From a virus: a stretch of DNA of 64,000 bases. Below are positions 36,602 through 44,674 of the stretch, piece after piece. Under the pieces are notes generated by a model, which had not been told where the DNA came from, ran no database searches, and saw only the letters and a list, made by a program, of their open reading frames with translations. Position 1 is the first letter of the stretch. Every line of letters starts with the position of its first letter. The position numbers were made by a program, and so were the translations under genes. Location: positions 1 to 64,000 of the IMG/VR virus record IMGVR_UViG_3300011113_000123. One strand, written 5' to 3'.

Positions 36602-37628
36602 AATCAAAAGAAGCACGACGCCTGGATCTGCGCCGTCATCTCTGGCCGCTGGTGAAATCGCCGTCAACATTCCCGATCGTTTGCTGTTCGTAGGCGATGG
36701 TTCTTCGATCTATCGTATTGGCGCTCAGTATCTTTCAGTTGCTAACGCAGCTTCTATCTATCAAACCAAAACGGTTGAGCGTGCTGCTCTCGCTAATACC
36801 AATGCCTTCATTGCAACGAAACTTAATACGACTACGTTCAATTCTGCATTGGCGAATACGAACTCATACATTGCTACTCAAGCAAGTCGTATTACGCTTG
36901 TTAACACCAATCTTACAGGAACAAACACTGCGCTTCGTACGCTTATCAGCGATCGTCTGCAAGTTGCCAACGCAGCCACTCTGTATGCTACGAAAGTAAG
37001 CCCAACGACTTCAGGTGTTCTTGCTCATACAGGTCGTGCTACAATCAGCACCAATCTAACTGTATCTGGTAATACAACAGTTGTAGGTCTTAGAGCTAAC
37101 AACTCTCTTGGTACAGCAGGTCAAGTTCTTAAAACTAACGGAACCTCTGCATATTGGGATGCTATTGGTTCGCAAACTCAGTATCTGCAAGTTTCTAACG
37201 CTAACGCAACATTCGCTACAAAATCTAATCCATCGACTTCAGGTTTCTTCAACCACACCGGCCGTTTATCTATTGGCACAAACCTTGCTGTTTCTGGTAA
37301 CACTCGAATCAGCGGTTCAACAATCATCGATGGCGATCTAACAGTTGAAGGTGGTGTAACATACATTTCATCTTCGACACTGAACGTAGATGACTCGCTG
37401 ATCAAACTTTCTTCTAACAACGCAGCTGACATTGTAGATACAGGTTTCTATAGTAAGTATGTCGCTTCAGCTACAACTAAGTATGCTGGTGTATTTCGTG
37501 ATGCTACAGATGGTATCTTTAAGGTGTTCTCTGAATCACAAGCTGAACCAACAACGACCGTTAACGTAGCAGCCACAGGATATGCTCTAGCGCAACTTGA
37601 TGCTATTATTGACGGCGGAACTTACTAA
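36585..37628 (+). CDS. Modular tail fibre protein
   Basis: A 347-residue protein. The N-terminus (PSVIKIKRSTTPGSAPSSLAAGEIAVN) is the classic attachment-type start of many phage fibre proteins. Central units ([58 protein letters not shown]) are shared with 37689. A C-terminal region with STLNVDDSLIKLSSNNAADIVDTGFYSKY and KYAGVFRDATDGIFKVF is typical of fibre distal domains. Stretches of DNA are nearly identical to the next gene, which suggests recombination between fibre genes. Confidence 0.72.
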   Translation: MPSVIKIKRSTTPGSAPSSLAAGEIAVNIPDRLLFVGDGSSIYRIGAQYLSVANAASIYQTKTVERAALANTNAFIATKLNTTTFNSALANTNSYIATQASRITLVNTNLTGTNTALRTLISDRLQVANAATLYATKVSPTTSGVLAHTGRATISTNLTVSGNTTVVGLRANNSLGTAGQVLKTNGTSAYWDAIGSQTQYLQVSNANATFATKSNPSTSGFFNHTGRLSIGTNLAVSGNTRISGSTIIDGDLTVEGGVTYISSSTLNVDDSLIKLSSNNAADIVDTGFYSKYVASATTKYAGVFRDATDGIFKVFSESQAEPTTTVNVAATGYALAQLDAIIDGGTY

Positions 37629-37688
37629 CTAATTATTGCACAGATGAGCGACAAGGTTTCGCTCATCTTTCCTTTCTAGGAGTTTATT

Positions 37689-39506
37689 GTGCCATCTACT
37701 ATTCGAATCAAGCGCAGCTCTGTCGCTGGTAAGAAACCAACGACATCTGACATTTCTACTGGCGAGCTTGCTCTAAACACAAAAGACTTCAAGCTCTTTT
37801 CTTCCAACGGTACTGCAATATTTGAGCTTGCTAATGCTAGTGCGTTAGCGAATACGAACAGTCGCATTGGTTTGCTCAATACGAATCTAACGGGCACAAA
37901 CACTGCTCTTCGTACGCTCATCAATGCTCGTTTGCAAGTATCTAACGCAACAACATTGCTTGCTGCGAAAGCATCATGGGCTGGATTAACTTCTACCAAT
38001 ACTGCGCTTCGTACGCTCATCAGCGATCGACTTCAAGTCGCAAACGCTGCAGCGACCTATCAAACAAGAGCCATTGAACGTGCAGCTCTAGCTAATACCA
38101 ACTCTTCGATTGCTACTCAAGCAACTCGCGTAACTTTGGTCAACACCAATCTTACTGGTACGAACACTGCGCTGCGTACTCTAATTAATGCTCGTCTGCA
38201 AGTATCTAACGCTACCACGTTACTTGCATCAAAAGCATCATGGGCTGGATTAACAGCTACTAATACAGCACTAAGAACTCTTATCAGTGATCGTTTGCAA
38301 GTTGCGAATGCTTCTGCCATATATGCACCAAAAGCGAGCCCGACGTTTACTGGTACAGTAAGCGCGCCTGTTATTTCAGTAACACAATCATCTGGTGATG
38401 AAGGTGGACAAATCGATTTGGCTATTGCTGCTACTAACACCACATTAACAGGTGGGGTTGCGATCGACATATATCAAAATAGACTTAGGATTTTTGAGAA
38501 AGGTGGCACTAATCGTGGTGCATACATTGATCTCACTGCTGCAACCGCAGGTGTAGGATCTAATCTTTTGTCTGGCGGTGGTGGTGGTGGTACAATCACA
38601 CTAACGAAAACTGCAATCAAAGATCTAACTCAAAACGATCAAGTTGTTACTAACGTTAGTTCAGGCGTTTATGCAAACACTGTAGTTGATAATTCGTTAT
38701 TGAATTTAAGAGCAACGTGGGCTGGATTAACAGCTACTAATACAGCACTAAGAACTCTTATCAGTGATCGTTTGCAAGTTTCTAACGCAGCAACATTGTA
38801 TGCTACGAAATCAAATCCTGCCACATCTGGAGTATTAGCGCATACAGGTCGTGCTACAATCAGCACCAATCTAACTGTGTCTGGCAACACTACTTCGGGT
38901 CGTTATATTTTACCAAGTACAGGGGTTTCGGCTCGTAACAACGGAGCTGACGGATGGATGTTTGAAGGCACTGGATATGTCTATCACAACCAATCTGGAC
39001 CAACATATTCTCAAACAAGAATCATCGCGCGTGCTGGTATCAGCGATGATACTAACCAAACTCTAACTTTATTTGGCGGAGTCAACGGTTCTACGACAAT
39101 CAACGGTCTTCTTGCAGCCGCAGGTAGAGCTACGATTGGTACGAATCTAACTGTATCAGGAAATACAACGCTTAATGGTACGACCACAGATAACTCCAAT
39201 GCGCTATCTCAAACGCTGACAGATGCAGCAACCATCGCTTGGAACACGGCTTCAGGACGCGTCGCTAGCGTAACTCTGACTGCTTCTCGTACCATGGGTG
39301 CTCCTACTAATTTAAAGATAGGAACTTACATTCTGAACGTAATTCAAGGTGGCACAGGGAGTTATGGTATCACATGGAACTCTGTGTTCAAGTGGCCTGC
39401 TGGTGTAGCTCCCTCACTCAGCACAGCAGTAGGTGCTAGAGATTTGTTCACATTTTATTCTGACGGAACGAACCTTTACGGATCTTATCTGCCAGACGTT
39501 AAGTGA
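37689..39506 (+). CDS. Long modular tail fibre protein (GTG start)
   Basis: A 605-residue protein starting at GTG, preceded by AGGAG. The start is supported by the N-terminus PSTIRIKRSSVAGKKPTTSDISTGELALN, which aligns with that of the 36585 fibre. There are at least four copies of a GTNTALRTLI-x-x-RLQV unit, a poly-Gly linker (SGGGGGGT, about 298-305) and NLTVSGNTT units. The C-terminal domain (about 490-605) ends in YGSYLPDVK and is homologous to that of the 10052 protein. It is probably a receptor-binding fibre. A 63-base perfect internal repeat is present. Confidence 0.72.
   Translation: MPSTIRIKRSSVAGKKPTTSDISTGELALNTKDFKLFSSNGTAIFELANASALANTNSRIGLLNTNLTGTNTALRTLINARLQVSNATTLLAAKASWAGLTSTNTALRTLISDRLQVANAAATYQTRAIERAALANTNSSIATQATRVTLVNTNLTGTNTALRTLINARLQVSNATTLLASKASWAGLTATNTALRTLISDRLQVANASAIYAPKASPTFTGTVSAPVISVTQSSGDEGGQIDLAIAATNTTLTGGVAIDIYQNRLRIFEKGGTNRGAYIDLTAATAGVGSNLLSGGGGGGTITLTKTAIKDLTQNDQVVTNVSSGVYANTVVDNSLLNLRATWAGLTATNTALRTLISDRLQVSNAATLYATKSNPATSGVLAHTGRATISTNLTVSGNTTSGRYILPSTGVSARNNGADGWMFEGTGYVYHNQSGPTYSQTRIIARAGISDDTNQTLTLFGGVNGSTTINGLLAAAGRATIGTNLTVSGNTTLNGTTTDNSNALSQTLTDAATIAWNTASGRVASVTLTASRTMGAPTNLKIGTYILNVIQGGTGSYGITWNSVFKWPAGVAPSLSTAVGARDLFTFYSDGTNLYGSYLPDVK
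38241..38303 (+). repeat. 63-bp perfect direct repeat, copy 1
   Basis: Identical base for base to 38718-38780 inside the same fibre gene. It encodes part of the TNTALRTLISDRLQV unit. Identity at silent sites points to recent duplication or gene conversion. Confidence 0.8.
38718..38780 (+). repeat. 63-bp perfect direct repeat, copy 2
   Basis: Second copy of the 63-bp sequence at 38241-38303, in the same reading frame. Confidence 0.8.
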
Positions 39507-39509
39507 TTT

Positions 39510-39517
39510 TATAAATA
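39510..39517 (+). promoter_or_regulatory. T4-type late promoter TATAAATA
   Basis: An exact octamer four bases after the fibre gene stop and 26 bases before the ATG at 39543. It restarts transcription for the prohead genes. Confidence 0.8.
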
Positions 39518-39542
39518 GATTCACAAGATTAAGGACTTCACT

Positions 39543-39740
39543 ATGGAACAGATTTACACAGCAATTCACTCAGCAGCCGAACAAGACGCGAACAGATTCC
39601 GCGACGCTATTGGTGCTGCTCTGAGTGCTAAGATTGCAGATGCCCTTGAGCTAAAGAAAATAGAAATCGCAGCTAGTATGTTAGCTCCACAAGAAGAGCA
39701 CTCAGCAGATCAGGAGATCGATACAGATGAAGACGTTTAA
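39543..39740 (+). CDS. Small protein at the prohead-core gp67 position
   Basis: A 65-residue helical protein with an acidic tail (EEHSADQEIDTDEDV). In T4 the order is 20-67-68-21-22-23, and gp67 is a small acidic prohead core protein, so position, size and charge fit. The sequence itself is too short for a firm match. It overlaps the next gene by 14 bases. Confidence 0.5.
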   Translation: MEQIYTAIHSAAEQDANRFRDAIGAALSAKIADALELKKIEIAASMLAPQEEHSADQEIDTDEDV

Positions 39741-40305
39741 ACAACTGCGAGAAGCCTTCAAGAAGGAAGAAAACCCAGAAGCTAAGGCTCTTCGTCCACG
39801 TGCACAAGGCGAAAAAGATTTCTATGACTCGCACACGCGTGAGGTAACAGACTATCCAGTAAAGAGCGCTGGTAGGGAAATGAAGCAAGGCGACCATCAT
39901 CCAGAAAATGGTGATCGTTCTCCCATTCAGCAGGGTACATCAAAGCTAGCCGATAAGTCAGGATTCAAGGGAAGCAAGACGCCACTCACTCGCGCTGACA
40001 AAACTCAGGGTGATTTCAAGCCACTCAAGATTTCTCCTTCTGCTGTTAAAGTTCCTGGATTCGCAGAATCAGTTTTCGTTAGTCGCCCTATCATCAACGA
40101 ATCAGATGAAGACGTTATGGAGTTCGAACTTCTTAACGGCGACGTAATTGAAATCAACGCTGACATCTATAACGCAGTGCACGAAGTGTATCATAATCTG
40201 AGCACAGGTAATCAAGTCGTATTCAGATCTGCTGTTAACGAGAGCGCCGATTCATTTGAGCGCATCCTCGATTTCGTTGCTGAAGTAATGAGCGAGGATC
40301 AATAA
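39727..40305 (+). CDS. Putative prohead core protein at the gp68 position
   Basis: A 192-residue protein starting MKTFKQLREAFKKEE. The N-terminal half is basic and Pro/Gly-rich (probably disordered). The C-terminal half is folded and acidic (MEFELLNGDVIEINADIYNAVHEVYHNL). It occupies the place of T4 gp68, a prohead core component. The assignment rests on synteny. The stop overlaps the next start by one base. Confidence 0.45.
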   Translation: MKTFKQLREAFKKEENPEAKALRPRAQGEKDFYDSHTREVTDYPVKSAGREMKQGDHHPENGDRSPIQQGTSKLADKSGFKGSKTPLTRADKTQGDFKPLKISPSAVKVPGFAESVFVSRPIINESDEDVMEFELLNGDVIEINADIYNAVHEVYHNLSTGNQVVFRSAVNESADSFERILDFVAEVMSEDQ

Positions 40306-40691
40306 TGGCTGACGGCGTAGTAAACAAACACGTTAAGGGCGGATGGGTCATTGTTAAGTTTAGTAACGGTGGCGGCTTCGTAAACCTTAATCACGTAAAT
40401 CCGCTCATCGGTGCTAACTCCGCTGGCGAAACTGTAACTCGTATGAATATCATTTCAGCAGAGTGGTCAATTGGTAACAACGCATACTGGGTTGTTAAGC
40501 GCGGCGCAAACACTGTTCTCAATCTTACAGATGGTCAGCACGTATTTGATTTCTCAGATTCACGCCTTGTAGATAACTACGGCGGTGAACCACAGGCTAA
40601 CGTTGTTGTGACTAAAGTTGGTTCTGGTCCAGGAACTATCACTCTAAAGCTACATAAGGTAGCTACAATCGCAGGAGGCTCGCAATACTAA
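40305..40691 (+). CDS. Conserved-looking small virion-region protein
   Basis: A 128-residue soluble, probably beta-rich protein (GGWVIVKFSNGGGFVNLNHVN, then EWSIGNNAYWVVKRGANTVLNL). It lies between the gp68 position and the gp21 protease and overlaps both neighbours by one base. I recall similar small proteins at this locus in cyanophage-type genomes, but the function is unknown. A head-associated role is inferred. Confidence 0.5.
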   Translation: MADGVVNKHVKGGWVIVKFSNGGGFVNLNHVNPLIGANSAGETVTRMNIISAEWSIGNNAYWVVKRGANTVLNLTDGQHVFDFSDSRLVDNYGGEPQANVVVTKVGSGPGTITLKLHKVATIAGGSQY

Positions 40692-41347
40692 TGAAACTCA
40701 TCTGCGAAGTTAACGAAAATCTACAGATCATCACAGAGGCCAATGAAGCAGGTGAGAAGCAGTATTTCCTCGAAGGCATTCTTATGCAGGGAAACATTGG
40801 AAACAAAAACGGCCGTGTGTATCCAACAGGAACTCTAGCTAACGAAGTCGCTCGCTACAATCGTGAGTTCGTTCAGCAAAATCGCGCATATGGTGAGCTT
40901 GGACACCCACAGGGTCCAACCATCAATCTCGAGCGCGTATCTCATATGATTAAAGATCTACGACAGGAAGGCGATAACTTCGTCGGCCGCGTTAAGATCA
41001 TGGACACTCCTTACGGTAACATCGTAAAGAATCTCATGAAGGAAGGCGCAAAGCTAGGCTTTTCTTCACGTGGTATGGGTTCGCTGGTTAAGCGTAAAGA
41101 TGGTCTTATGGAAGTTCAGAAAGACTTCTATCTTGCAACAGCAGCTGATATCGTAGCAGATCCTTCAGCCCCACACGCGCTCGCGAACGGGATCATGGAA
41201 GGCAAGGAATGGGTCTGGGACAACGGCATCCTTGTAGAAAAGGAAGTTGCAGCAATTAAGCATGGAATCAATGAGGGATACGGAAGCAAGCAAGATCGCG
41301 AAGCAGTTCTGCTCAATGCTTTCAATAAGTTCCTCAAAAAGTTTTAA
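40691..41347 (+). CDS. 21: Prohead core scaffold protease gp21
   Basis: A 218-residue serine protease of the herpesvirus-assemblin-like fold. Key motifs: GNKNGRVYP, GELGHPQG with the catalytic His and GFSSRGMGSL with the catalytic Ser. It matures the prohead by cutting scaffold and capsid proteins after Glu in L/I-x-E sites; such a site (LGE/A) is visible in gp23. Its start overlaps the previous stop by one base. Confidence 0.92.
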   Translation: MKLICEVNENLQIITEANEAGEKQYFLEGILMQGNIGNKNGRVYPTGTLANEVARYNREFVQQNRAYGELGHPQGPTINLERVSHMIKDLRQEGDNFVGRVKIMDTPYGNIVKNLMKEGAKLGFSSRGMGSLVKRKDGLMEVQKDFYLATAADIVADPSAPHALANGIMEGKEWVWDNGILVEKEVAAIKHGINEGYGSKQDREAVLLNAFNKFLKKF

Positions 41348-41360
41348 ATGGCATCGTTTT

Positions 41361-41368
41361 TATAAATA
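41361..41368 (+). promoter_or_regulatory. T4-type late promoter TATAAATA
   Basis: An exact octamer 14 bases after the gp21 stop and 40 bases before the gp22 ATG. It would drive high expression of scaffold and capsid genes. Confidence 0.82.
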
Positions 41369-41408
41369 AACTATAATAGATTTCTATAACCCTGAGGAGA
41401 ATATCAAT

Positions 41409-42506
41409 ATGTCAGGTCAGGAAAATAACGTCGGGAAGCTCGACGTGCAAGAAGCAAAAAAGGCGAGCTACGGCGTTGAAGCTGAGGTCGCTGATCCTAC
41501 TGGAGTTCAGGCCGCAGTTCCTGGTGGTGTAGCCCAGCAGGGTGAGAAGTCTGGTCCTATGACACAGGGCTCGGGCATCAAACCTTATACCAAAGTAGGT
41601 ATGATTAATTCTATGGTGCAAGCCCTAGGCGGTATGAAGAAAGCAGAGGTATCTGCCATGTACGACAAGTTCAAGGGTGACAAAACAAACCCACAGCAGG
41701 GTAACTCTGTTAATCCAAAGGAACGTTCAATCGGCGAAGAAAAGATTGCTCGTTTGACCGCAGAAGATATTGATGTTTCAGAAGACATCATGGCCATCTT
41801 TGCTGGTATGGAAGTTTCTGAAGAGTTCATTTCAAAGGCTTCAGAAGTTTACACAGCCGCTGTTCTTTCAAAGGTAAACGAGCAGCTCGAAGTTGTTGAA
41901 TCTCAGTTTGACGATTCTCTGACAGAAGAAGTTTCAACTGTTAGCGAAGAACTTGTTGAGCGCGTAGATTCATATCTCGACTATGTTGTTGAGCAGTGGA
42001 TGGAACAGAACTCAGTAGCCATTGAGCGCGGTCTCAAGGCTGAAATCGTTGAGTCCTTCATGAATGGTCTCAAGGGTCTGTTCGAAGAGCACTATATTGA
42101 TATTCCAGATGATGCAGTTGACGTTGCAGAAGAGCTTGCTACTCGCGTAGAAGTTCTTGAGTCAGCAATCAACGAAGAAATCGAAAAGAATGTTGAACTC
42201 ACAGCACAAATTCACGAATTCGAACGCGCTCTAGCGTTCGCAGAAGTTTCAGAAGGCCTGACAGACACGCAAGTTGCTAAACTGCAGTCACTTTCTGAAG
42301 CAGTCGACTTCGAAGACGTTGATACGTACTCAAAGAAGATTGCTACCCTTCGTGAGAGCTACTTCCCATCAAAGGCGTCTGCAGCACCTTTGTCCGAATC
42401 AGTAACTCTCGATGAGGAACCAGTGGGCGACGACGTCGCTGAAAAGCAGGTTCCAGTTGAAATGGCTGCTTATATGAACGCGATCACTCGCGGCATCAAA
42501 AAGTAA
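41409..42506 (+). CDS. 22: Prohead scaffold protein gp22
   Basis: A 365-residue acidic, helical protein. It has a disordered N-terminal region (about 1-100), long coiled-coil segments (about 120-320, with VEVLESAINEEIEKNVELTAQIHEFERAL) and a C-terminus ending PVEMAAYMNAITRGIKK. That C-terminal motif and the place between gp21 and gp23 are typical of T4-like gp22. It forms the internal core for capsid assembly and is later degraded by gp21. Confidence 0.9.
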   Translation: MSGQENNVGKLDVQEAKKASYGVEAEVADPTGVQAAVPGGVAQQGEKSGPMTQGSGIKPYTKVGMINSMVQALGGMKKAEVSAMYDKFKGDKTNPQQGNSVNPKERSIGEEKIARLTAEDIDVSEDIMAIFAGMEVSEEFISKASEVYTAAVLSKVNEQLEVVESQFDDSLTEEVSTVSEELVERVDSYLDYVVEQWMEQNSVAIERGLKAEIVESFMNGLKGLFEEHYIDIPDDAVDVAEELATRVEVLESAINEEIEKNVELTAQIHEFERALAFAEVSEGLTDTQVAKLQSLSEAVDFEDVDTYSKKIATLRESYFPSKASAAPLSESVTLDEEPVGDDVAEKQVPVEMAAYMNAITRGIKK

Positions 42507-42529
42507 AAGAAAATTAGGAGAATAAGAAA

Positions 42530-43930
42530 ATGCAATCTCTGAACGAATCAATTCAGAAGAAGTGGCAGCCAGTCCTGGAACATCCTGATCTGGCTCCCAT
42601 TAAGGACGTTCACCGTCGTACCGTAGTAGCTCAGCTTCTTGAGAACCAGGAAAGAGCTGCTCGTGAAGATGGCTTCGGTTCTGGCGGTTATCGCGCTCCA
42701 GGTCTCCTGGGCGAAGCTGCTCCAACCAACGCTATGGGCAATTCATCTTCAACAGCTGGCGACGGCTCGATCGACACATTCGATCCAGTGCTCATCTCAC
42801 TGGTACGTCGTTCTATGCCAAACCTGATCGCATACGATATCTGCGGCGTTCAGCCAATGACAGGTCCAACAGGCCTGATCTTCGCAATGCGTTCACGTTT
42901 CACTAACCAGTCAACGACTCCAGAAGCTCTCTTCAACGAAGCTAACACAACGTTCTCTGGTTCAGCCGCTGGCAACACTGCTTCACGCAAGGTTGTTGGT
43001 AACACATCAACAGGCCGCTTCCAGCAGTCAAACGATCCAACGGATCGTGCATCAGCCGCTACAACTGGTTCATACACTGTTTCAACAGGTATGTCACGTT
43101 CAGCAGCTGAAGCTCTTGGCGACGGTTCTGCTAATGCGTTCCAGGAAATGGCATTCAGCATTGAGAAGGTAGCGGTTACAGCAGTATCACGCGCTCTCAA
43201 GGCAGAATACACAATGGAACTTGCTCAGGATCTTAAGGCCATTCACGGTCTTGATGCTGAGACAGAACTCTCGAACATCCTTGCTGCTGAAATCCTTTCG
43301 GAAATCAACCGCGAAGTTGTTCGTACAATCAACTACACCGCTTCTATCGGTGCTCAGGAAAACGTAACCACAGCCGGTACGTTCAACCTGGACGTTGACT
43401 CAAACGGACGTTGGATGGTTGAAAAGTTCAAGGGTCTTCTCTTCCAGATCGAGCGTGAGTCTAACCAGATCGCTAAGGCAACTCGTAGAGGCAAGGGTAA
43501 CGTTATGATCTGCGGATCTGACGTAGCTTCTGCTCTTCAGATGGCTGGCGTTCTTGATTACACCCCAGCTCTTGCTAACAACCTGAACGTAGACGACACA
43601 GGCAACACGTTTGCTGGTGTTCTGAACGGACGTATCAAGGTCTATATCGACCCATACTTCGCTTCAACTTCAGGCAAGCAGTATTTCACACTCGGGTACA
43701 AGGGCTCCTCAGCTTTCGACGCCGGTCTGTTCTACTGCCCATACGTTCCTCTCCAGATGGTTCGCGCCGTTGGTCAGGACACATTCCAGCCAAAGATTGG
43801 CTTCAAGACACGTTACGGAATGGTTGCAAACCCATTCGCAACGTCTTCAGCCGACGGCGTTATTGGTGCACCAAACACCAAGGGCTACAACGTCTACTAT
43901 CGCTTCGTGCAGGTTACAAACCTCATGTAA
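42530..43930 (+). CDS. 23: Major capsid protein gp23
   Basis: A 466-residue protein. T4-like gp23 landmarks: NESIQKKWQPVLEHP, RRTVVAQLLENQE, SMPNLIAYDICGVQPMTGPTGLIFAMRSRF, YTMELAQDLKAIHGLDAE and YVPLQMVRAVGQDTFQPKIGFKTRYGM. A gp21 cleavage site (LGE before AAPTN) puts the mature N-terminus after E62. AGGAG lies upstream. No second capsid paralogue (gp24) follows directly. Confidence 0.96.
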   Translation: MQSLNESIQKKWQPVLEHPDLAPIKDVHRRTVVAQLLENQERAAREDGFGSGGYRAPGLLGEAAPTNAMGNSSSTAGDGSIDTFDPVLISLVRRSMPNLIAYDICGVQPMTGPTGLIFAMRSRFTNQSTTPEALFNEANTTFSGSAAGNTASRKVVGNTSTGRFQQSNDPTDRASAATTGSYTVSTGMSRSAAEALGDGSANAFQEMAFSIEKVAVTAVSRALKAEYTMELAQDLKAIHGLDAETELSNILAAEILSEINREVVRTINYTASIGAQENVTTAGTFNLDVDSNGRWMVEKFKGLLFQIERESNQIAKATRRGKGNVMICGSDVASALQMAGVLDYTPALANNLNVDDTGNTFAGVLNGRIKVYIDPYFASTSGKQYFTLGYKGSSAFDAGLFYCPYVPLQMVRAVGQDTFQPKIGFKTRYGMVANPFATSSADGVIGAPNTKGYNVYYRFVQVTNLM

Positions 43931-43936
43931 GAATAA

Positions 43937-43953
43937 CCCTCCATGTAGGAGGG
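43937..43953 (+). other. Small perfect hairpin after gp23
   Basis: CCCTCC and GGAGGG flank a five-base loop (ATGTA), seven bases after the capsid stop. No T run follows, so it is not a standard terminator. It could protect the 3' end of the capsid mRNA. Confidence 0.5.
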
Positions 43954-43981
43954 ATAATAAGACGGGTTCAAACCGCAAACT

Positions 43982-44006
43982 GGGGAGCAGAAATGCTCCC
44001 CTTTTT
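43982..44006 (+). terminator. Rho-independent terminator after the capsid gene
   Basis: GGGGAGC (43982-43988) pairs with GCTCCCC (43995-44001) around a six-base loop and is followed directly by TTTTT. It ends the gp22-gp23 transcript. Confidence 0.85.
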
Positions 44007-44011
44007 CATTG

Positions 44012-44019
44012 AATAAATA
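44012..44019 (+). promoter_or_regulatory. Variant late promoter AATAAATA
   Basis: AATAAATA immediately after the capsid terminator, but only five bases before the ATG at 44025. The transcript would start at or inside the gene start, so it may be weak or chance. Confidence 0.3.
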
Positions 44020-44024
44020 GTGAT

Positions 44025-44573
44025 ATGAGCGCACTCGAAAACCAACCATCGAACATCAACTTCCTCGGGCAAAACGGATTTCGATTTGCTATCAAGAGGC
44101 TTCCTGGTGTAAACTATTTCTGTCAGGCTGCTACGATTCCCGCAGTTTCTATGACGCCTGTGCAAAGCCCTACTCCATTCGCGTCTGTTCCGCGCCCTGG
44201 CGATCGTATCACGTACGAGCCACTGACGGTTATCTTTAAAGTAGACGAGGATCTAAAGAACTACTTCGAGATCCAGAAGTGGCTTGAGGGGCTAGGGCAT
44301 CCTGATAGCTTGGATCAAACTCGCCAACTATCTAAGAACATCAATAACAATCTGATCGCTGGTACTCGTCCAGTTGGCTATTACACAACGTTCATGTCTG
44401 ATGCTGTTCTTTCTATCCTTACCAGTGCCAAGAACTTGAACAAGAATATCATGTTCTTTGATCTGTTCCCACTCAGTCTTTCGGAACTGAGCTTTGAAAC
44501 GACCAACAGAACGATTGACTATCTTGAGGCAACAGCTACGTTCAGCTATCGTAAGTATGAGTTAGAAGAGTAA
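44025..44573 (+). CDS. Tail-tube-fold protein, gp19 paralogue
   Basis: A 182-residue protein. NGFRFAIKRLPGVNYFCQAATIPAVSM followed by a Pro-rich loop, RITYEPLTVIFKVDEDLKNYFEIQKWLEGLGHP, parallels the tail tube protein at 32118 (CKATSLPT then VPYFGRKV, then FENWQVTVMNDEDFLVRNAFELW). In T4, gp54 (tube initiator) shares the gp19 fold, and some T4-like genomes carry a tail completion protein here. I cannot choose between these roles from sequence alone. Located between gp23 and uvsY. Confidence 0.6.
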   Translation: MSALENQPSNINFLGQNGFRFAIKRLPGVNYFCQAATIPAVSMTPVQSPTPFASVPRPGDRITYEPLTVIFKVDEDLKNYFEIQKWLEGLGHPDSLDQTRQLSKNINNNLIAGTRPVGYYTTFMSDAVLSILTSAKNLNKNIMFFDLFPLSLSELSFETTNRTIDYLEATATFSYRKYELEE

Positions 44574-44580
44574 TCTAACC

Positions 44581-44593
44581 CTGTGTAACACAG
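44581..44593. promoter_or_regulatory. 13-bp palindrome at the leftward start site
   Basis: CTGTG-TAA-CACAG is a perfect inverted repeat. It covers the predicted start point of the leftward promoter at 44597-44625, the usual place for an operator. No repressor is identified. Confidence 0.4.
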
Positions 44594-44596
44594 ATC

Positions 44597-44625
44597 ATTA
44601 TAATGGCATAAGTTCCAGTTGTCAA
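44597..44625 (-). promoter_or_regulatory. Perfect-consensus sigma-70 promoter, leftward
   Basis: Read on the minus strand: TTGACA (44625-44620), a 17-base spacer and TATAAT (44602-44597), all twelve consensus bases matching. It points away from uvsY into the 3' ends of the tail-tube paralogue and capsid genes. No minus-strand gene lies downstream for 25 kb, so its product would be an antisense or small RNA. Confidence 0.65.
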
Positions 44626-44648
44626 GAACTACTTTACTCTTGACAACT
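44617..44648. repeat. Inverted repeat joining divergent -35 boxes
   Basis: AGTTGTCAAG (44617-44626) is the exact reverse complement of CTTGACAACT (44639-44648), with a 12-base gap. Each arm contains one -35 hexamer, one for the leftward and one for the rightward promoter. It may be a shared operator. Confidence 0.6.
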
Positions 44649-44668
44649 AATGATACAAGTGGTAAACT
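44640..44668 (+). promoter_or_regulatory. Sigma-70-type promoter for uvsY
   Basis: TTGACA (44640-44645), 17-base spacer, TAAACT (44663-44668; four of six matches). It ends seven bases before the uvsY ATG, so the leader would be almost absent. The -35 belongs to the same extended TTGACAAC family as the other early promoters here. Confidence 0.55.
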
Positions 44669-44674
44669 TATCAT

